Positions 46,951 through 56,448 of a stretch of DNA of 64,000 nucleotides are shown here, piece by piece. The notes under the pieces are model-generated. The model had not been told where the DNA came from. It was given only the letters and a program-made list of their open reading frames with translations, and ran no database searches. The translations under genes were made by a program, and so were the position numbers. The DNA is from an uncultured Glaciecola sp. GTDB lineage: Bacteria > Pseudomonadota > Gammaproteobacteria > Enterobacterales > Alteromonadaceae. Location of the stretch: assembly GCA_905479945.1 (NCBI GenBank), contig CAJQOP010000003.1, forward strand, positions 62,001 to 126,000. The letters are read 5' to 3'. The number at the start of each line of letters is the position of its first letter. The stretch's first letter is position 1.

Positions 46951-47517
46951 ATGAGTAAAATAGACAGCAACAAAGAGTTACCAATAATTCATGCTACAGA
47001 GGTCGTTGCCAAATCTAAGTTCTTCAAAATAGAGAAACTTGATCTCGAGTTTAGTAACGGTGAGACGCGTGAATTCGAAAGAATGGCTGGTGGAGGCCAG
47101 GGTGCAGTTATGATCATAGCGCTAAAAGACGCTGATACTATGCTACTTATTCGCGAATATGCATGCGGTACACATTCATATCAATTAGGTTTTCCAAAAG
47201 GCTTAATTGATCCAGGCGAAACACCCGAGCAAGCAGCCAACCGAGAGTTACAGGAAGAGGCTGGATACAAAGCAGAAAACCTACATCGACTTCATTCCGT
47301 GCACATGGCTCCCACATTTTTTAATGCTCAAATGCATATTCTTATTGCCGAAAACATCTCACCACAGACACTTGAAGGCGATGAGCCTGAGCCACTAGAG
47401 GTTATCGAATGGCCCGTGTCCGCAGTTGACGAATTATTAGCTAGAAAAGACTTTGTTGAAGCTCGCTGTATAGCAGCGTTATTGTTATTACAAAAGTGGA
47501 TGAAGGATAAAATATAA
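46951..47517 (+). CDS. nudE: ADP compounds hydrolase NudE
   Basis: This 188-residue Nudix enzyme hydrolyses ADP-ribose, NADH and diadenosine polyphosphates. The complete Nudix box is present (GLIDPGETPEQAANRELQEE followed by AGY). The N terminus resembles E. coli NudE. Its stop codon abuts the cysQ ATG directly (TAAATG), so the two are translationally coupled. Confidence 0.94.
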   Translation: MSKIDSNKELPIIHATEVVAKSKFFKIEKLDLEFSNGETREFERMAGGGQGAVMIIALKDADTMLLIREYACGTHSYQLGFPKGLIDPGETPEQAANRELQEEAGYKAENLHRLHSVHMAPTFFNAQMHILIAENISPQTLEGDEPEPLEVIEWPVSAVDELLARKDFVEARCIAALLLLQKWMKDKI

Positions 47518-48336
47518 ATGCACCATTCCATTGCAGAGTTATTGGAAATTGCAAAAGACGCGGCCTTTGTAGCAGGTCAAGAAGTGCTAGAGATATATGA
47601 TAAAGGCGATTTTAAATCTTTTACAAAGGAAGATGAATCGCCAGTAACAAGCGCTGATTATCACGCAAACGATATCATCATGAAATTGCTAAAAGAGCAC
47701 ACACCCGACATACCAGTCATGTCAGAAGAAACACCACAGTTGCCGCTTGAAGAGCGCGAGAAATGGACGCGTTACTGGCTAATTGATCCTATTGACGGCA
47801 CTCAAGAATTTATTGCCCGCTCGGGCGACTTTGCCGTTAACATTGCGCTCATTGAAAATAATGAGCCGGTAATCGGTGTTATTTATTGGCCTCCAGGCGA
47901 AACCCTATATTTTGCAAGTAAAGGCCAAGGCGCTTACAAACGTTGTCGTGCAGAAACAAAAAAGATTGCCGTAAGAGAACTTGAAGTACCTAGCGAAGAC
48001 GTGATAATGATAGCAATTAGCCGCAGGCAGTCACGCGAAAAAGTATTTAGTAGAATGTCTGATAAGCGTGTTTACCAGACTCTGCCTGCGGGCAGCTGCT
48101 CACTCAAAGCTTGCTTTATTGCGGAAGGCAAAGCCGACGTATTCATGCGCTTGGGCATAACTGGTGAGTGGGATACTGGCGCATCACAATGCATTATTAA
48201 TGAAGCTGGCGGCAAGATATTAGCTGCGACTTTTGATGAGATAAGCTACAACCAGCGTGAAAGTGTTGAGAACCCAGACTTCGTGGTGTTAGGTGACCAA
48301 CGAGTGGATTGGGAAAAAATCATTTGTTATAAGTAG
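47518..48336 (+). CDS. cysQ: 3'(2'),5'-bisphosphate nucleotidase CysQ
   Basis: This 272-residue enzyme removes the 3' phosphate from PAP, a by-product of sulfate assimilation. The inositol-phosphatase fold motifs are MSEETPQLPLEER, the metal site WLIDPIDGTQEFIARSGDF and GEWDTGASQCIINEAGG. It begins immediately after nudE. Confidence 0.94.
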   Translation: MHHSIAELLEIAKDAAFVAGQEVLEIYDKGDFKSFTKEDESPVTSADYHANDIIMKLLKEHTPDIPVMSEETPQLPLEEREKWTRYWLIDPIDGTQEFIARSGDFAVNIALIENNEPVIGVIYWPPGETLYFASKGQGAYKRCRAETKKIAVRELEVPSEDVIMIAISRRQSREKVFSRMSDKRVYQTLPAGSCSLKACFIAEGKADVFMRLGITGEWDTGASQCIINEAGGKILAATFDEISYNQRESVENPDFVVLGDQRVDWEKIICYK

Positions 48337-48339
48337 TGA

Positions 48340-48789
48340 TTAATTGTCTAAACGCATATCCACATGCATGATGTCATCTTCTAAATAATGTTCAGAAATT
48401 TCAATGAATCCAAAGCTTTGATATAACTGGCTAAGATGACTTTGTGCACCAATGGTAATTGCGGCTTCAGGCCATAGCGATTGCGTAAATTCAACTGACT
48501 TTGCTATCAGCTCTTTGCCTAATCCAGTGCCTCTTTTTGAAGGCGCCACCAAAATTCGGCCAATACTGGGAGTATCGTAACTGACATTAGCAGGTAATAG
48601 TCTCGCGTAGCCTACAATATCTTGCCCATCAAGTAACATCAGATGATGCGCACCCGTTTTGCTGTCCTTGTCGTCAAGATCTTGGTAAATGCAGGTTTGT
48701 TCAAGCACAAACACCTCACTTCTTAGCTGTAAAATTCGATACAGCTGTGCAGTATTTAAATCAGCAAAAGGAACGCAAAGTATTTTCAT
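48340..48789 (-). CDS. GNAT acetyltransferase, ElaA type
   Basis: This 149-residue protein has the ElaA pattern: LYRILQLRSEVFVLEQTCIY, then YQDLDDKDSKTGAHHL, LLPANVSYDTPSIGRILVAP and the acetyl-CoA loop SKRGTGLGKELI. Substrate unknown. It converges on cysQ with 3 bases between the two stops. Confidence 0.88.
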   Translation of the reverse strand: MKILCVPFADLNTAQLYRILQLRSEVFVLEQTCIYQDLDDKDSKTGAHHLMLLDGQDIVGYARLLPANVSYDTPSIGRILVAPSKRGTGLGKELIAKSVEFTQSLWPEAAITIGAQSHLSQLYQSFGFIEISEHYLEDDIMHVDMRLDN

Positions 48790-48908
48790 ATTAATCGGCT
48801 AGTTACACAAGTTTCAGAGCGTAACGCTATCATAGTAAAGACATATGTCGATAGTAGTAAACGGCTAACAAATACAAATTACCTTTTATACATACTGAAA
48901 TATGCACT

Positions 48909-51428
48909 CTACAAAGACATCGCTGGACGCATTATTCCTAGATTATCCAGCACAATGACGCCTTCCTTGGACTTATTAAACAGAAAGCGAATACGCGTAA
49001 TTTGGCTTACATCAAAATCTGGATTATGCGCTTTAATCTGTGCCATTGGATAAGAAAAAGTCTGAAAAATCATTTCAGATTCAGTTGCATCAAACACAAA
49101 TTGAACCTTCCATATTTGGGTTTTTATTTCTCGCTGCAAAGCTGAAAACTCACTTAAAGCAAACACCGCTTTTTGCCCTGCTGTGTCTTCTAGCTCAATA
49201 GTGAAATCTAATGGTTGTTTCGCTTTTTCATCCTCAGAACCATCGTCCTCTTTATTTACATTACTGTTCGTTTCACTATTATTTTTTTCAATGATATTCA
49301 CAGCGTTTTCTTCCTTATTGGAAGTATTTGTATTGGCACTCTGATTGCCCGAATTCGATTCGTTTGCATTCAGCAGCCACTTTCCGCTGGCTTTAGGGTT
49401 TGCGTTTTCAGTAGACTCTGCCAATGAAAAAACTAAAATGCTATTACTGTCAGCCTCTATTAGTTGGGGAGAGTAATCAATCACAAAAGATGCTTCTATA
49501 TTTTCTGTTATCACTTGCTCACTGCATTGGTCCATGCCTTGCTGACCGACTTGACTATCACTGTCATCATCGCCGTTTTCATCCTCGTGATCATCCCCGT
49601 GATCATCCCTATCTTCATCTTCATCCGAGAACCAGCCAATAACCGCTGCTCTTGTGCCTTTCTCACCCCACTTCATTCTAAGTTCTTGTTCACGCCATAT
49701 GGATACATTGTGGGCGCTAATACTCCCGTTCTTTACTAAGTTTGTATTTACATTAAAGTCCTCGTCAAAAGTCGCGATAGGAAGAAAGGACGCATCCTCG
49801 TATTGATTGACATAAATCGTATCAGGAAGCCAAGACTGCCCTTTCCTATGATCTACAAACAAGGGACGGTAGATATCTTTTTGGTTTAGCGTGGCTTCTA
49901 AAAATGCGCTTATATAGACTTTCGCAATTTGTCGTTGTTCTAATTCAGGGAGCAAGGGTTTATTATTTAGAAATTTGGTAAAAGAAAAGCCTGTGTCATT
50001 GTCTCCCCAACCGGAATTGAATTGACCATGATTAGCGCCGACGACATAAACGCCTGATTTAAAAAAGTCAGTGTCTGGACTGAAATCTATCCGTTCGTAT
50101 TGCTTAGCGCCCAAAAATGAGCTCACGTCAGCGTCTTGTGAACCATGTATGACAAAATAATTAATGTCAGTAAGTGATGTTTTCGCACCACCGGGCTCAT
50201 ACTGCCCATCGACAGGAGCGATAGCAATGATAGATTCGATATTAAAGTTATAATCAAATGCTATTGTTGCATCGTCATAGTATGCCGGCATCTGGTTTAA
50301 TAAAGCTGCATGAGCAACCGCCTCACCACCTCTGGAATGACCAATTAACGCAATTTTCTGAATATCTACTTTGTTAAAAAATGCACTAGTCTCATCTGAA
50401 TTCCACAAATTCCATAACCTTAAATGTTCAAGCAGAAGCCATCCTCTCGCATCATTTTCTTCATCTAAGCCACCGCCAATATCACTCCATGAAGCATTGA
50501 TAAAATTTTGGTCAACCGAGGCAAATATAAATCCTCTCGACGCTAATAATTCACCTAAATACGCATAACCGTCATCTGAATAATCTTGCATTGAATGGTT
50601 TCCGTGAACCATCAGTACTAGCGGGAACGGACCTTCACCCTTCGGATACCATACATAAGCATTGAGCGGCAGGTTTTTATCATCAAAACCCCAGTATTGT
50701 TCACGATACCAGCCACTAAAGCCTTGCCAACCGTCTAGAAAAGCAAGACCATTGACTGAATCCGTTTTAATAGTGACATTTTCTGCAAAGACATCGCGGT
50801 ATTTGTCCTTACCGCTGCCATACGTGAGCATACCAATCTCAAATTGACCTTTTTCTGCTGGTGATGCGGCCTCAATATTTGCTACCTTATTAGCATTTAT
50901 TGCTGCGGCGTTAATTGCAGGCGTACTCTCAAAGCCAATCGGCATGTAAGCCAGAGTCGCGAATAACAATCCACTGCAGCTGATCAATAAACTACAAGCA
51001 ACTACCACTTTTTTGGGAATGGTAAGTGACATGAAATCGCCTTTCCATATCACGTTTATGGCGCCCCCAAGCAGAGAGAAAATAAGGATAGCTGCAAACC
51101 AATAAAGTCCCTCAAATGCAAGCGTAAAAAACAGCAGAGGACTAGCAATGAGTAAGGATACTTTTAGTGATTTTGGAATGCTGTGGAGTTTACCAATTAG
51201 CCAAATTGTTAAGTAGGCAGAAAGAACAGAGATAATAGCAATTGTTACGAAAACTGAAAGCAGCCAGGGGTCGTTAGAATCTGCGGTAAGCATAAACGCA
51301 AATATCAAGAACAGTAGCGCCGAAAATAGAAGCAATGAAACACTGGCTCCTTTTATGGCATTGTGACCCGGCTTGATTTTACTGAATTGAACGTTTAGCC
51401 AATTGCGCACCTTAGATCTGAATTTCAT
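48909..51428 (-). CDS. Membrane-anchored alpha/beta hydrolase with acidic C-terminal insert
   Basis: This 839-residue protein has about five membrane helices in the first ~170 residues, then a catalytic alpha/beta-hydrolase domain: VLMVHGNHSMQDYSDDGYAY, GFIFASVDQNF and the nucleophile elbow IALIGHSRGGEAVAH, with FVIHGSQDADVSSF and VGANHGQFNSGWG around the probable Asp and His. After about residue 600 come a very acidic low-complexity stretch (DEDEDRDDHGDDHEDENGDD type, with a 12-base duplication), a Ser/Asn-rich linker and a beta-rich C-terminal domain. Chlorophyllase/PET-hydrolase-like enzymes share the core fold. The substrate is unknown; the topology suggests the hydrolase lies in the periplasm. 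Confidence 0.8.
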   Translation of the reverse strand: MKFRSKVRNWLNVQFSKIKPGHNAIKGASVSLLLFSALLFLIFAFMLTADSNDPWLLSVFVTIAIISVLSAYLTIWLIGKLHSIPKSLKVSLLIASPLLFFTLAFEGLYWFAAILIFSLLGGAINVIWKGDFMSLTIPKKVVVACSLLISCSGLLFATLAYMPIGFESTPAINAAAINANKVANIEAASPAEKGQFEIGMLTYGSGKDKYRDVFAENVTIKTDSVNGLAFLDGWQGFSGWYREQYWGFDDKNLPLNAYVWYPKGEGPFPLVLMVHGNHSMQDYSDDGYAYLGELLASRGFIFASVDQNFINASWSDIGGGLDEENDARGWLLLEHLRLWNLWNSDETSAFFNKVDIQKIALIGHSRGGEAVAHAALLNQMPAYYDDATIAFDYNFNIESIIAIAPVDGQYEPGGAKTSLTDINYFVIHGSQDADVSSFLGAKQYERIDFSPDTDFFKSGVYVVGANHGQFNSGWGDNDTGFSFTKFLNNKPLLPELEQRQIAKVYISAFLEATLNQKDIYRPLFVDHRKGQSWLPDTIYVNQYEDASFLPIATFDEDFNVNTNLVKNGSISAHNVSIWREQELRMKWGEKGTRAAVIGWFSDEDEDRDDHGDDHEDENGDDDSDSQVGQQGMDQCSEQVITENIEASFVIDYSPQLIEADSNSILVFSLAESTENANPKASGKWLLNANESNSGNQSANTNTSNKEENAVNIIEKNNSETNSNVNKEDDGSEDEKAKQPLDFTIELEDTAGQKAVFALSEFSALQREIKTQIWKVQFVFDATESEMIFQTFSYPMAQIKAHNPDFDVSQITRIRFLFNKSKEGVIVLDNLGIMRPAMSL
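49586..49609. repeat. 12-bp perfect tandem duplication in the hydrolase gene
   Basis: CGTGATCATCCC occurs at 49586-49597 and 49598-49609, within the stretch encoding the acidic Asp/His-rich insert. Confidence 0.9.
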
Positions 51429-51709
51429 GCTCTCGCTTTCCTTTTGCTAGGTCGTTTAGTTCCGTTAATTATTTATTTCATACAAATAAATACATGGACA
51501 TTTTTAGACCATAGCACATTAAAAGATCATGACAATATGGGATATTAGGAATCAAACACACATTCCTGCATAGGCAATATTTTCGCCATTCTAACCTACA
51601 CAGCACCCCTTTTATCGAATTTACATCTGCTGAATTTACATTTATGTTACAACTGAAGTATAAGTAAAATACGCAGCAAACTTGCCTGTGTTATACGTAT
51701 GGACTCATT
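51429..51709. promoter_or_regulatory. Divergent promoter region between hydrolase and di-haem oxidoreductase genes
   Basis: This 281-base AT-rich spacer separates two genes read outward. I see no clear operator or gene in it. Confidence 0.35.
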
Positions 51710-53914
51710 ATGAAGCTTAACTATTTATCATTAATCGCCGTGACCTTGTTTATGACTGCCTGCGGCGGAGGGTCTGACACACCAGCACCACCTACTGTTC
51801 CGCCCCCTATTGTTCCTCCCCCTGTTGTGGAAGACACTGATGGCGACGGCGTAAGTAATCAAACTGATAGCTGCCCAAGCACTCCTTCTGGGGCTACCGT
51901 TGATGCAACAGGTTGCGCAGTAGCGAATGTTGAAGCACTCTTCAATGAAAATACCGTGATGGAAGCAGTGAGTCGCTTTGTTCGCGAAGACGGCGTGTTG
52001 GTTACTCGAATTGGTGACCGTGGCAGAGATCGTCACGCCAAAGATATTACTATTCAAGATCATTACGATCATTACTTAGCGCATTATTGGGAGTATCGAA
52101 CAGCTAGAATTCAACTAGAGGATCATGTCCCAAACGGTCAAAGCTTAATTAAAGCCACCTTCATTACTGAGGCAAAACTTGGTGCAAGGGAGTTTCGTGT
52201 ATGGTTTTGGGGTCGCAATGCAACGGGGCAGTTTCATTTTAATCCTCAAAAAGAAGAATCGAAAGTAAGCCAGAATGAAAGTGGTGTTGTTTTTGTAGGC
52301 CAGGGCACTTGGAATGATAACTTCGAAAAAATCAGTGACGAAGGTATTCAGCACATGTATACGCTGGACATTGTCAATAAGTGGGCTAACGGCGGACAGT
52401 TTCAAACAGCATTGGAAGAGGGCACTAATATGGAGTTTGAAGTTAGCCAATTCCTTCTTTCGCCGCCAGCTGGTGCTCGTTTAAATTACTACGGCACATC
52501 ATTTGTGTATGTCATAGGAGAGCTTGGTGTCGCGCCGTTTGAATGGCAGCGAGGCGTCGAAAATACGGGCGGCACGAACGATGGTACTCCCATTCCAGAT
52601 AAAGGCCTCTTAGGTGGCGACACAACATTGGGATTTAACTACAGTGAGGAGCCTGCGGGCAGATTCATGCAAATGGCCACTAATCTTAGTTCAAGCAATG
52701 CACAGCCCTTTGTTGAAGGCAGGCGTATTCACCACACCAGTTTTGAAGACGGCGTACATGATGAAAGGTTCGATAATCCAGTGTGGACAGAGCAAATTGG
52801 CAAAATTGGGAATCACTATATTAACCACTCTTGCGCGGCATGCCATGTTAGAAATGGTAAAGGCTTAGTTGAAGATGTGGGTGGTAATCTAGATAAATGG
52901 GTATTTAAAGTTGGCGATGAAAACGGTGATCCAGATCCGTTAATTGGCGAAGTGCTGCAACCTCAGCTTGCTGCTGCTGGGGAACCTGAAGGTAATGTCA
53001 CTTTGGGTGAATGGACAGAGCTCGAAAATGGTTTACGCTCTCCAAATTACGTTTTTACAGGACGAAGACCTGCTCAATTCTCTGCTCGTATTGCGCCTCA
53101 GTTAGTTGGGCTTGGCTTACTTGAAGCGGTTACTGAAGAGGAAATACTCGCATGGGAAGATCCCAGTGACGCTAACAACGATGGCATTTCAGGGCGAGCT
53201 TCTATCGTTGAAGACCCAATTAGTGGTCAACAACGTTTAGGCCGATTTGGCTACAAAGCAGCTACTTTTAGTATCAAGCATCAAAGCGCTAGTGCGCTAA
53301 ATACTGATATGGGGGTTATGACTTCCATGCTGCCAAACCCTGACTGTGGTAGCCAGCAATCTGATTGCGGCAACACGGGTGTTGAGCTATCCGATCAAGA
53401 ACTGGATAAATTAGTTAAGTACTTAAGTCTATTAGGTGTGGGCGCCCGTCGTGACTACGATAACGTGACCGGCGAGAACATATTTGAAGATGCTGGCTGC
53501 GCATCTTGCCATCGACCTACACTAACAACTTCTGCATATCATCCTCTCGCCGAACTACGCGACCAAACCATCCATCCTTATACGGATATGTTGCTGCATG
53601 ACATGGGAGCCGGACTGGCAGACAACCTAGCTGAAGGATCCGCTTCAGGCGCAGAATGGCGCACTGCAGCGTTATGGGGATTAGGCCATGCAGAGAGTGT
53701 CATGTTAGGTGACGGAAAAGCTAACGACGCGGTTTCATTAGCTGGAAGAAACGATGATGATACTCGAGTTGGTTATTTGCATGATGGCAGGGCGCGGACC
53801 ATTGAAGAGGCTATTTTGTGGCACGCAGGAGAAGGTGAGTCGTCAAAGCAAGCCTATGAAAGTTTAAGCACTAATGACAAAGCGGCGCTTATGGCATTTT
53901 TGAAGAGCCTTTAA
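51710..53914 (+). CDS. Di-haem oxidoreductase (DHOR/DUF1111-type) lipoprotein
   Basis: This 734-residue protein has a lipoprotein signal (LFMTACGGG), a Pro-rich tether and a TSP3-type calcium-binding repeat (DTDGDGVSNQTDSCPSTPSG). A ~230-residue region of unknown role follows, then the DHOR domain with two haem sites, C375-AAC-H379 and C597-ASC-H601, and the C-terminal YLHDGRARTIEEAILWHAGE signature. Relatives are bacterial di-haem proteins, called thiol oxidoreductases or putative peroxidases, that include MauG-like enzymes. It is probably lipid-anchored in the periplasm or at the cell surface. No partner gene is adjacent. Confidence 0.87.
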   Translation: MKLNYLSLIAVTLFMTACGGGSDTPAPPTVPPPIVPPPVVEDTDGDGVSNQTDSCPSTPSGATVDATGCAVANVEALFNENTVMEAVSRFVREDGVLVTRIGDRGRDRHAKDITIQDHYDHYLAHYWEYRTARIQLEDHVPNGQSLIKATFITEAKLGAREFRVWFWGRNATGQFHFNPQKEESKVSQNESGVVFVGQGTWNDNFEKISDEGIQHMYTLDIVNKWANGGQFQTALEEGTNMEFEVSQFLLSPPAGARLNYYGTSFVYVIGELGVAPFEWQRGVENTGGTNDGTPIPDKGLLGGDTTLGFNYSEEPAGRFMQMATNLSSSNAQPFVEGRRIHHTSFEDGVHDERFDNPVWTEQIGKIGNHYINHSCAACHVRNGKGLVEDVGGNLDKWVFKVGDENGDPDPLIGEVLQPQLAAAGEPEGNVTLGEWTELENGLRSPNYVFTGRRPAQFSARIAPQLVGLGLLEAVTEEEILAWEDPSDANNDGISGRASIVEDPISGQQRLGRFGYKAATFSIKHQSASALNTDMGVMTSMLPNPDCGSQQSDCGNTGVELSDQELDKLVKYLSLLGVGARRDYDNVTGENIFEDAGCASCHRPTLTTSAYHPLAELRDQTIHPYTDMLLHDMGAGLADNLAEGSASGAEWRTAALWGLGHAESVMLGDGKANDAVSLAGRNDDDTRVGYLHDGRARTIEEAILWHAGEGESSKQAYESLSTNDKAALMAFLKSL

Positions 53915-54078
53915 CGGGCTTAAGTGACCGCCTACTAACTTTATGTTGTTTGACTATACGTATTGTTACTAATTGAATGAAGCCGATACTTTGAGTAGAG
54001 TGAAAATGGTGGCTGATTGTTTTATCTATCAAAACAATTCCACATCCGGATTAATGCTGCGTATAGGGACATACAAAA

Positions 54079-55236
54079 ATGCATGCAACAAAAATATTGC
54101 TTGTTGAAGAAGACGAGATTTCTCGTGAAGTACTAAAGCTTATGCTATCAGATAAGTTCGATTTAACTGTACTTGAAAACCTAGAGCAAGCTGAACAAAC
54201 TGTTAAATCAGTCAATTTCAATATCATCTTATTAGATATGCAGAGCAAGATCTACAATAGCTTGGCGCTTTGTAAAACCATTGCAAGCCTTTCTCTATCT
54301 TCGTCTCCTCTTGTTATTGCCCTTGGCGAAGAAACCGCCGAAGAGAAAGTGAGAGCAATTTTTGAAGCTGGCGCCTACGATTACTTTATCAAGCCATACA
54401 ATGTTGTTTTGTTCTATGAGAGCTTACAGCGCCTCGTTGATACTATTTCTGCGTATCAAACCTTAGAACAAAGCGACAAAGAATCGCGAGACACCGTAAG
54501 TATTGCGCTTTCACAAGCCTCCTACTATGGTTTTGCGTTTGATCTACTTGCCGATATTAATCGAGCTGAGAGTATAGAATCATTAGCTAGAACAGTATTA
54601 AATGGGCTAGCCTTGCGAGGTATTCACTGCGCCTTGCAAATAACCGACACGAGTCAACAGCTGCGCACCTTTGAAGAAGACAAAGATGTTGTGGGTGAAA
54701 GGACCATACAGGTATTTAGCTTTGTTAGGGATCAAGGTCGTATTTTTAGATTTGGTAAACGACTTGTTTTCAACGACGAAAATGCTTCGCTGCTTGTAAA
54801 ATCTATGGATGATATGAGTGACAACGCTTACGATTGTATTCTAGACATAGGTGCAAAACTCATCCCAAGCATTGAAAACCAATTGACCATAGTTAGCGAG
54901 CATCAACTGTTGCTTGAGCTTCAGCTAGATATGAAAAACATCATTGGGAAACTTCATTTTTCGTTGACTCAGCAAGCTGATCAAGCTGAAAAAATAGTCG
55001 ATAGCGTTGCTGGCCATATTAGCGAAAGTCTGGACAAACTAGAGTTGACGGAAGTCCAAGAAAGCTTTTTTCTAAATTTAATTGAATCACAACTACAAGT
55101 CGAATTTAGAGGTACCGATTTTAAGACACTCGAAAATGCCGCAACAGAAATATACGAGAAAATCACCTCTTTGCAAAACAAGCCTGAAAAACAAAACCTA
55201 CAAAGTAGTCAATTTGGGGAAATTGATTTATTTTAG
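54079..55236 (+). CDS. Response regulator with uncharacterised C-terminal domain
   Basis: The first ~120 residues of this 385-residue protein are a receiver domain: LLVEEDEISR (one of the usual acidic pair is Glu), the phospho-Asp in IILLDMQSK without the usual following Met-Pro, and K in FIKPYN. The rest is not a DNA-binding, GGDEF, EAL or HD-GYP domain I can recognise; the middle (about 150-290, LADINRAESIESLARTVLNG) is GAF-like in feel, and the end is long helices likely to be coiled coil. It is a single-gene unit with a hairpin after it and no kinase next to it. Confidence 0.75.
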   Translation: MHATKILLVEEDEISREVLKLMLSDKFDLTVLENLEQAEQTVKSVNFNIILLDMQSKIYNSLALCKTIASLSLSSSPLVIALGEETAEEKVRAIFEAGAYDYFIKPYNVVLFYESLQRLVDTISAYQTLEQSDKESRDTVSIALSQASYYGFAFDLLADINRAESIESLARTVLNGLALRGIHCALQITDTSQQLRTFEEDKDVVGERTIQVFSFVRDQGRIFRFGKRLVFNDENASLLVKSMDDMSDNAYDCILDIGAKLIPSIENQLTIVSEHQLLLELQLDMKNIIGKLHFSLTQQADQAEKIVDSVAGHISESLDKLELTEVQESFFLNLIESQLQVEFRGTDFKTLENAATEIYEKITSLQNKPEKQNLQSSQFGEIDLF

Positions 55237-55254
55237 GTAAAAGTAGTTAATTAG

Positions 55255-55279
55255 GTCTCATAGAATGAGACTCGTTTTT
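55255..55279 (+). terminator. Hairpin terminator after the orphan response regulator
   Basis: GTCTCAT at 55255-55261 pairs with ATGAGAC at 55265-55271, followed by TCGTTTTT. It sits between two convergent genes. Confidence 0.65.
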
Positions 55280-55358
55280 ATGAACAAACGACTTTTACGA
55301 AAAGCTGCAGGATAAAACCCATTGTAAGGAGCTAACGCTGTTAAAGGATTGCGTTTCT

Positions 55359-56438
55359 CTAACCACTCTTATTTGCACTTTTATTGCTGTTTTTATTTCT
55401 GCTGTGCAACTCAATTTCTGTAACTTCGGATAGTGAATGCTGACAACTTAGTCTCAGACCAGTCGCAATCTCCTCCTTAGTAAGGAGCGTAAGCTCTGCA
55501 TCAGTAATTCTAATATCGCCGTTGCTATTAAATTTACACGTACCGCAAACACCACCGCCACCGCAGATAGCCTGTATTGGAATATCGTTGTCCAATAACG
55601 CACTTAAAATAGAACTATTCTTACTTGCTGTGAAGGCAGTGATGTCATCTTTTTGGTAATTGCGAAGTAATACAGTTTTGTTACTAGTCCACCAAATCAA
55701 CTTTATTTGGTTTTCTCGTACAAGCCGATAAAGCCACCAAAGCCCGGAGCCTGACAATATAAGAGTGGAAAAGCCGAATACTTTAATGAACATATTATTA
55801 AAACTGCCTTCTTGGAAATAGTCCATAAAGTGCAGCATCAATAACAAATCTCGCCATCTAGTTTCATCGTTAACATGCGTAATAAATTGAGCTGTGTTAG
55901 CGCGAATATAAATACTGGTATTGTCACTATCTAGGGTATTAATTTGCCAAACAGGATTGCGCTCTCTTGGTAAATCCTCAATAGGGGCTAGCATCAACTG
56001 CGTTTCTTGTGCCTTAAGTGGCTGCTTGTATGAAGCCTGTGCAATATCCTGAATAAGCCTATTATTTAGAATTGCCGCGTCTAAACTTGCCAAATTAATA
56101 AGGCGCCCATCAATTGCATTAATCAAGACATACTCGGAAGCTTGATAAGCATGCTGCCTCGATGTCATTCTGATCCTATAAACAGGCATGTCCAATAAAT
56201 TTACCAGTTCAATGTGTGTAGCAAGAGGGTAGCTTTTAAGGATGTTTTGGATATCTATCAATTCATTATTAAAGGCAGATAACTTGTCAGTAGAATGCAT
56301 TTTAGTATCGCGCCCAGCAGCTTTACTATGGTCTACTTTACCTAACAAAAAACCGGATCCAAGCCAAATAAAAAGCTGAATAAAGACAACAACGGCCACC
56401 CACTTATGGATCTTTTTGAAGTTTATTTTTAAGGTCAT
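55359..56438 (-). CDS. PepSY membrane protein with C-terminal NqrF-type [2Fe-2S] ferredoxin domain
   Basis: This 359-residue protein has two membrane helices (about 13-31, WVAVVVFIQLFIWLGSGFLLG, and about 218-240), with PepSY-like periplasmic sequence between them and a conserved LHFMDYFQEGSFNN motif before the second helix. From about residue 255 a plant-type ferredoxin domain follows with ligands C292, C298, C301 and C332 in the arrangement C-x5-C-x2-C, like the ferredoxin domain of NqrF. The positive-inside pattern puts the cluster in the cytoplasm. It lies 10 bases downstream of a related PepSY gene that lacks the ferredoxin domain, at the end of the cus-type operon. Membrane reduction of a metal or cofactor is a reasonable inference but unproven. 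Confidence 0.8.
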   Translation of the reverse strand: MTLKINFKKIHKWVAVVVFIQLFIWLGSGFLLGKVDHSKAAGRDTKMHSTDKLSAFNNELIDIQNILKSYPLATHIELVNLLDMPVYRIRMTSRQHAYQASEYVLINAIDGRLINLASLDAAILNNRLIQDIAQASYKQPLKAQETQLMLAPIEDLPRERNPVWQINTLDSDNTSIYIRANTAQFITHVNDETRWRDLLLMLHFMDYFQEGSFNNMFIKVFGFSTLILSGSGLWWLYRLVRENQIKLIWWTSNKTVLLRNYQKDDITAFTASKNSSILSALLDNDIPIQAICGGGGVCGTCKFNSNGDIRITDAELTLLTKEEIATGLRLSCQHSLSEVTEIELHSRNKNSNKSANKSG

Positions 56439-56448
56439 TTACTTAATA

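Noticed and set aside
49215-49739. Rightward open frames opposite the hydrolase gene
   Set aside because: They arise from the repetitive acidic-coding stretch on the other strand and encode no recognisable protein.
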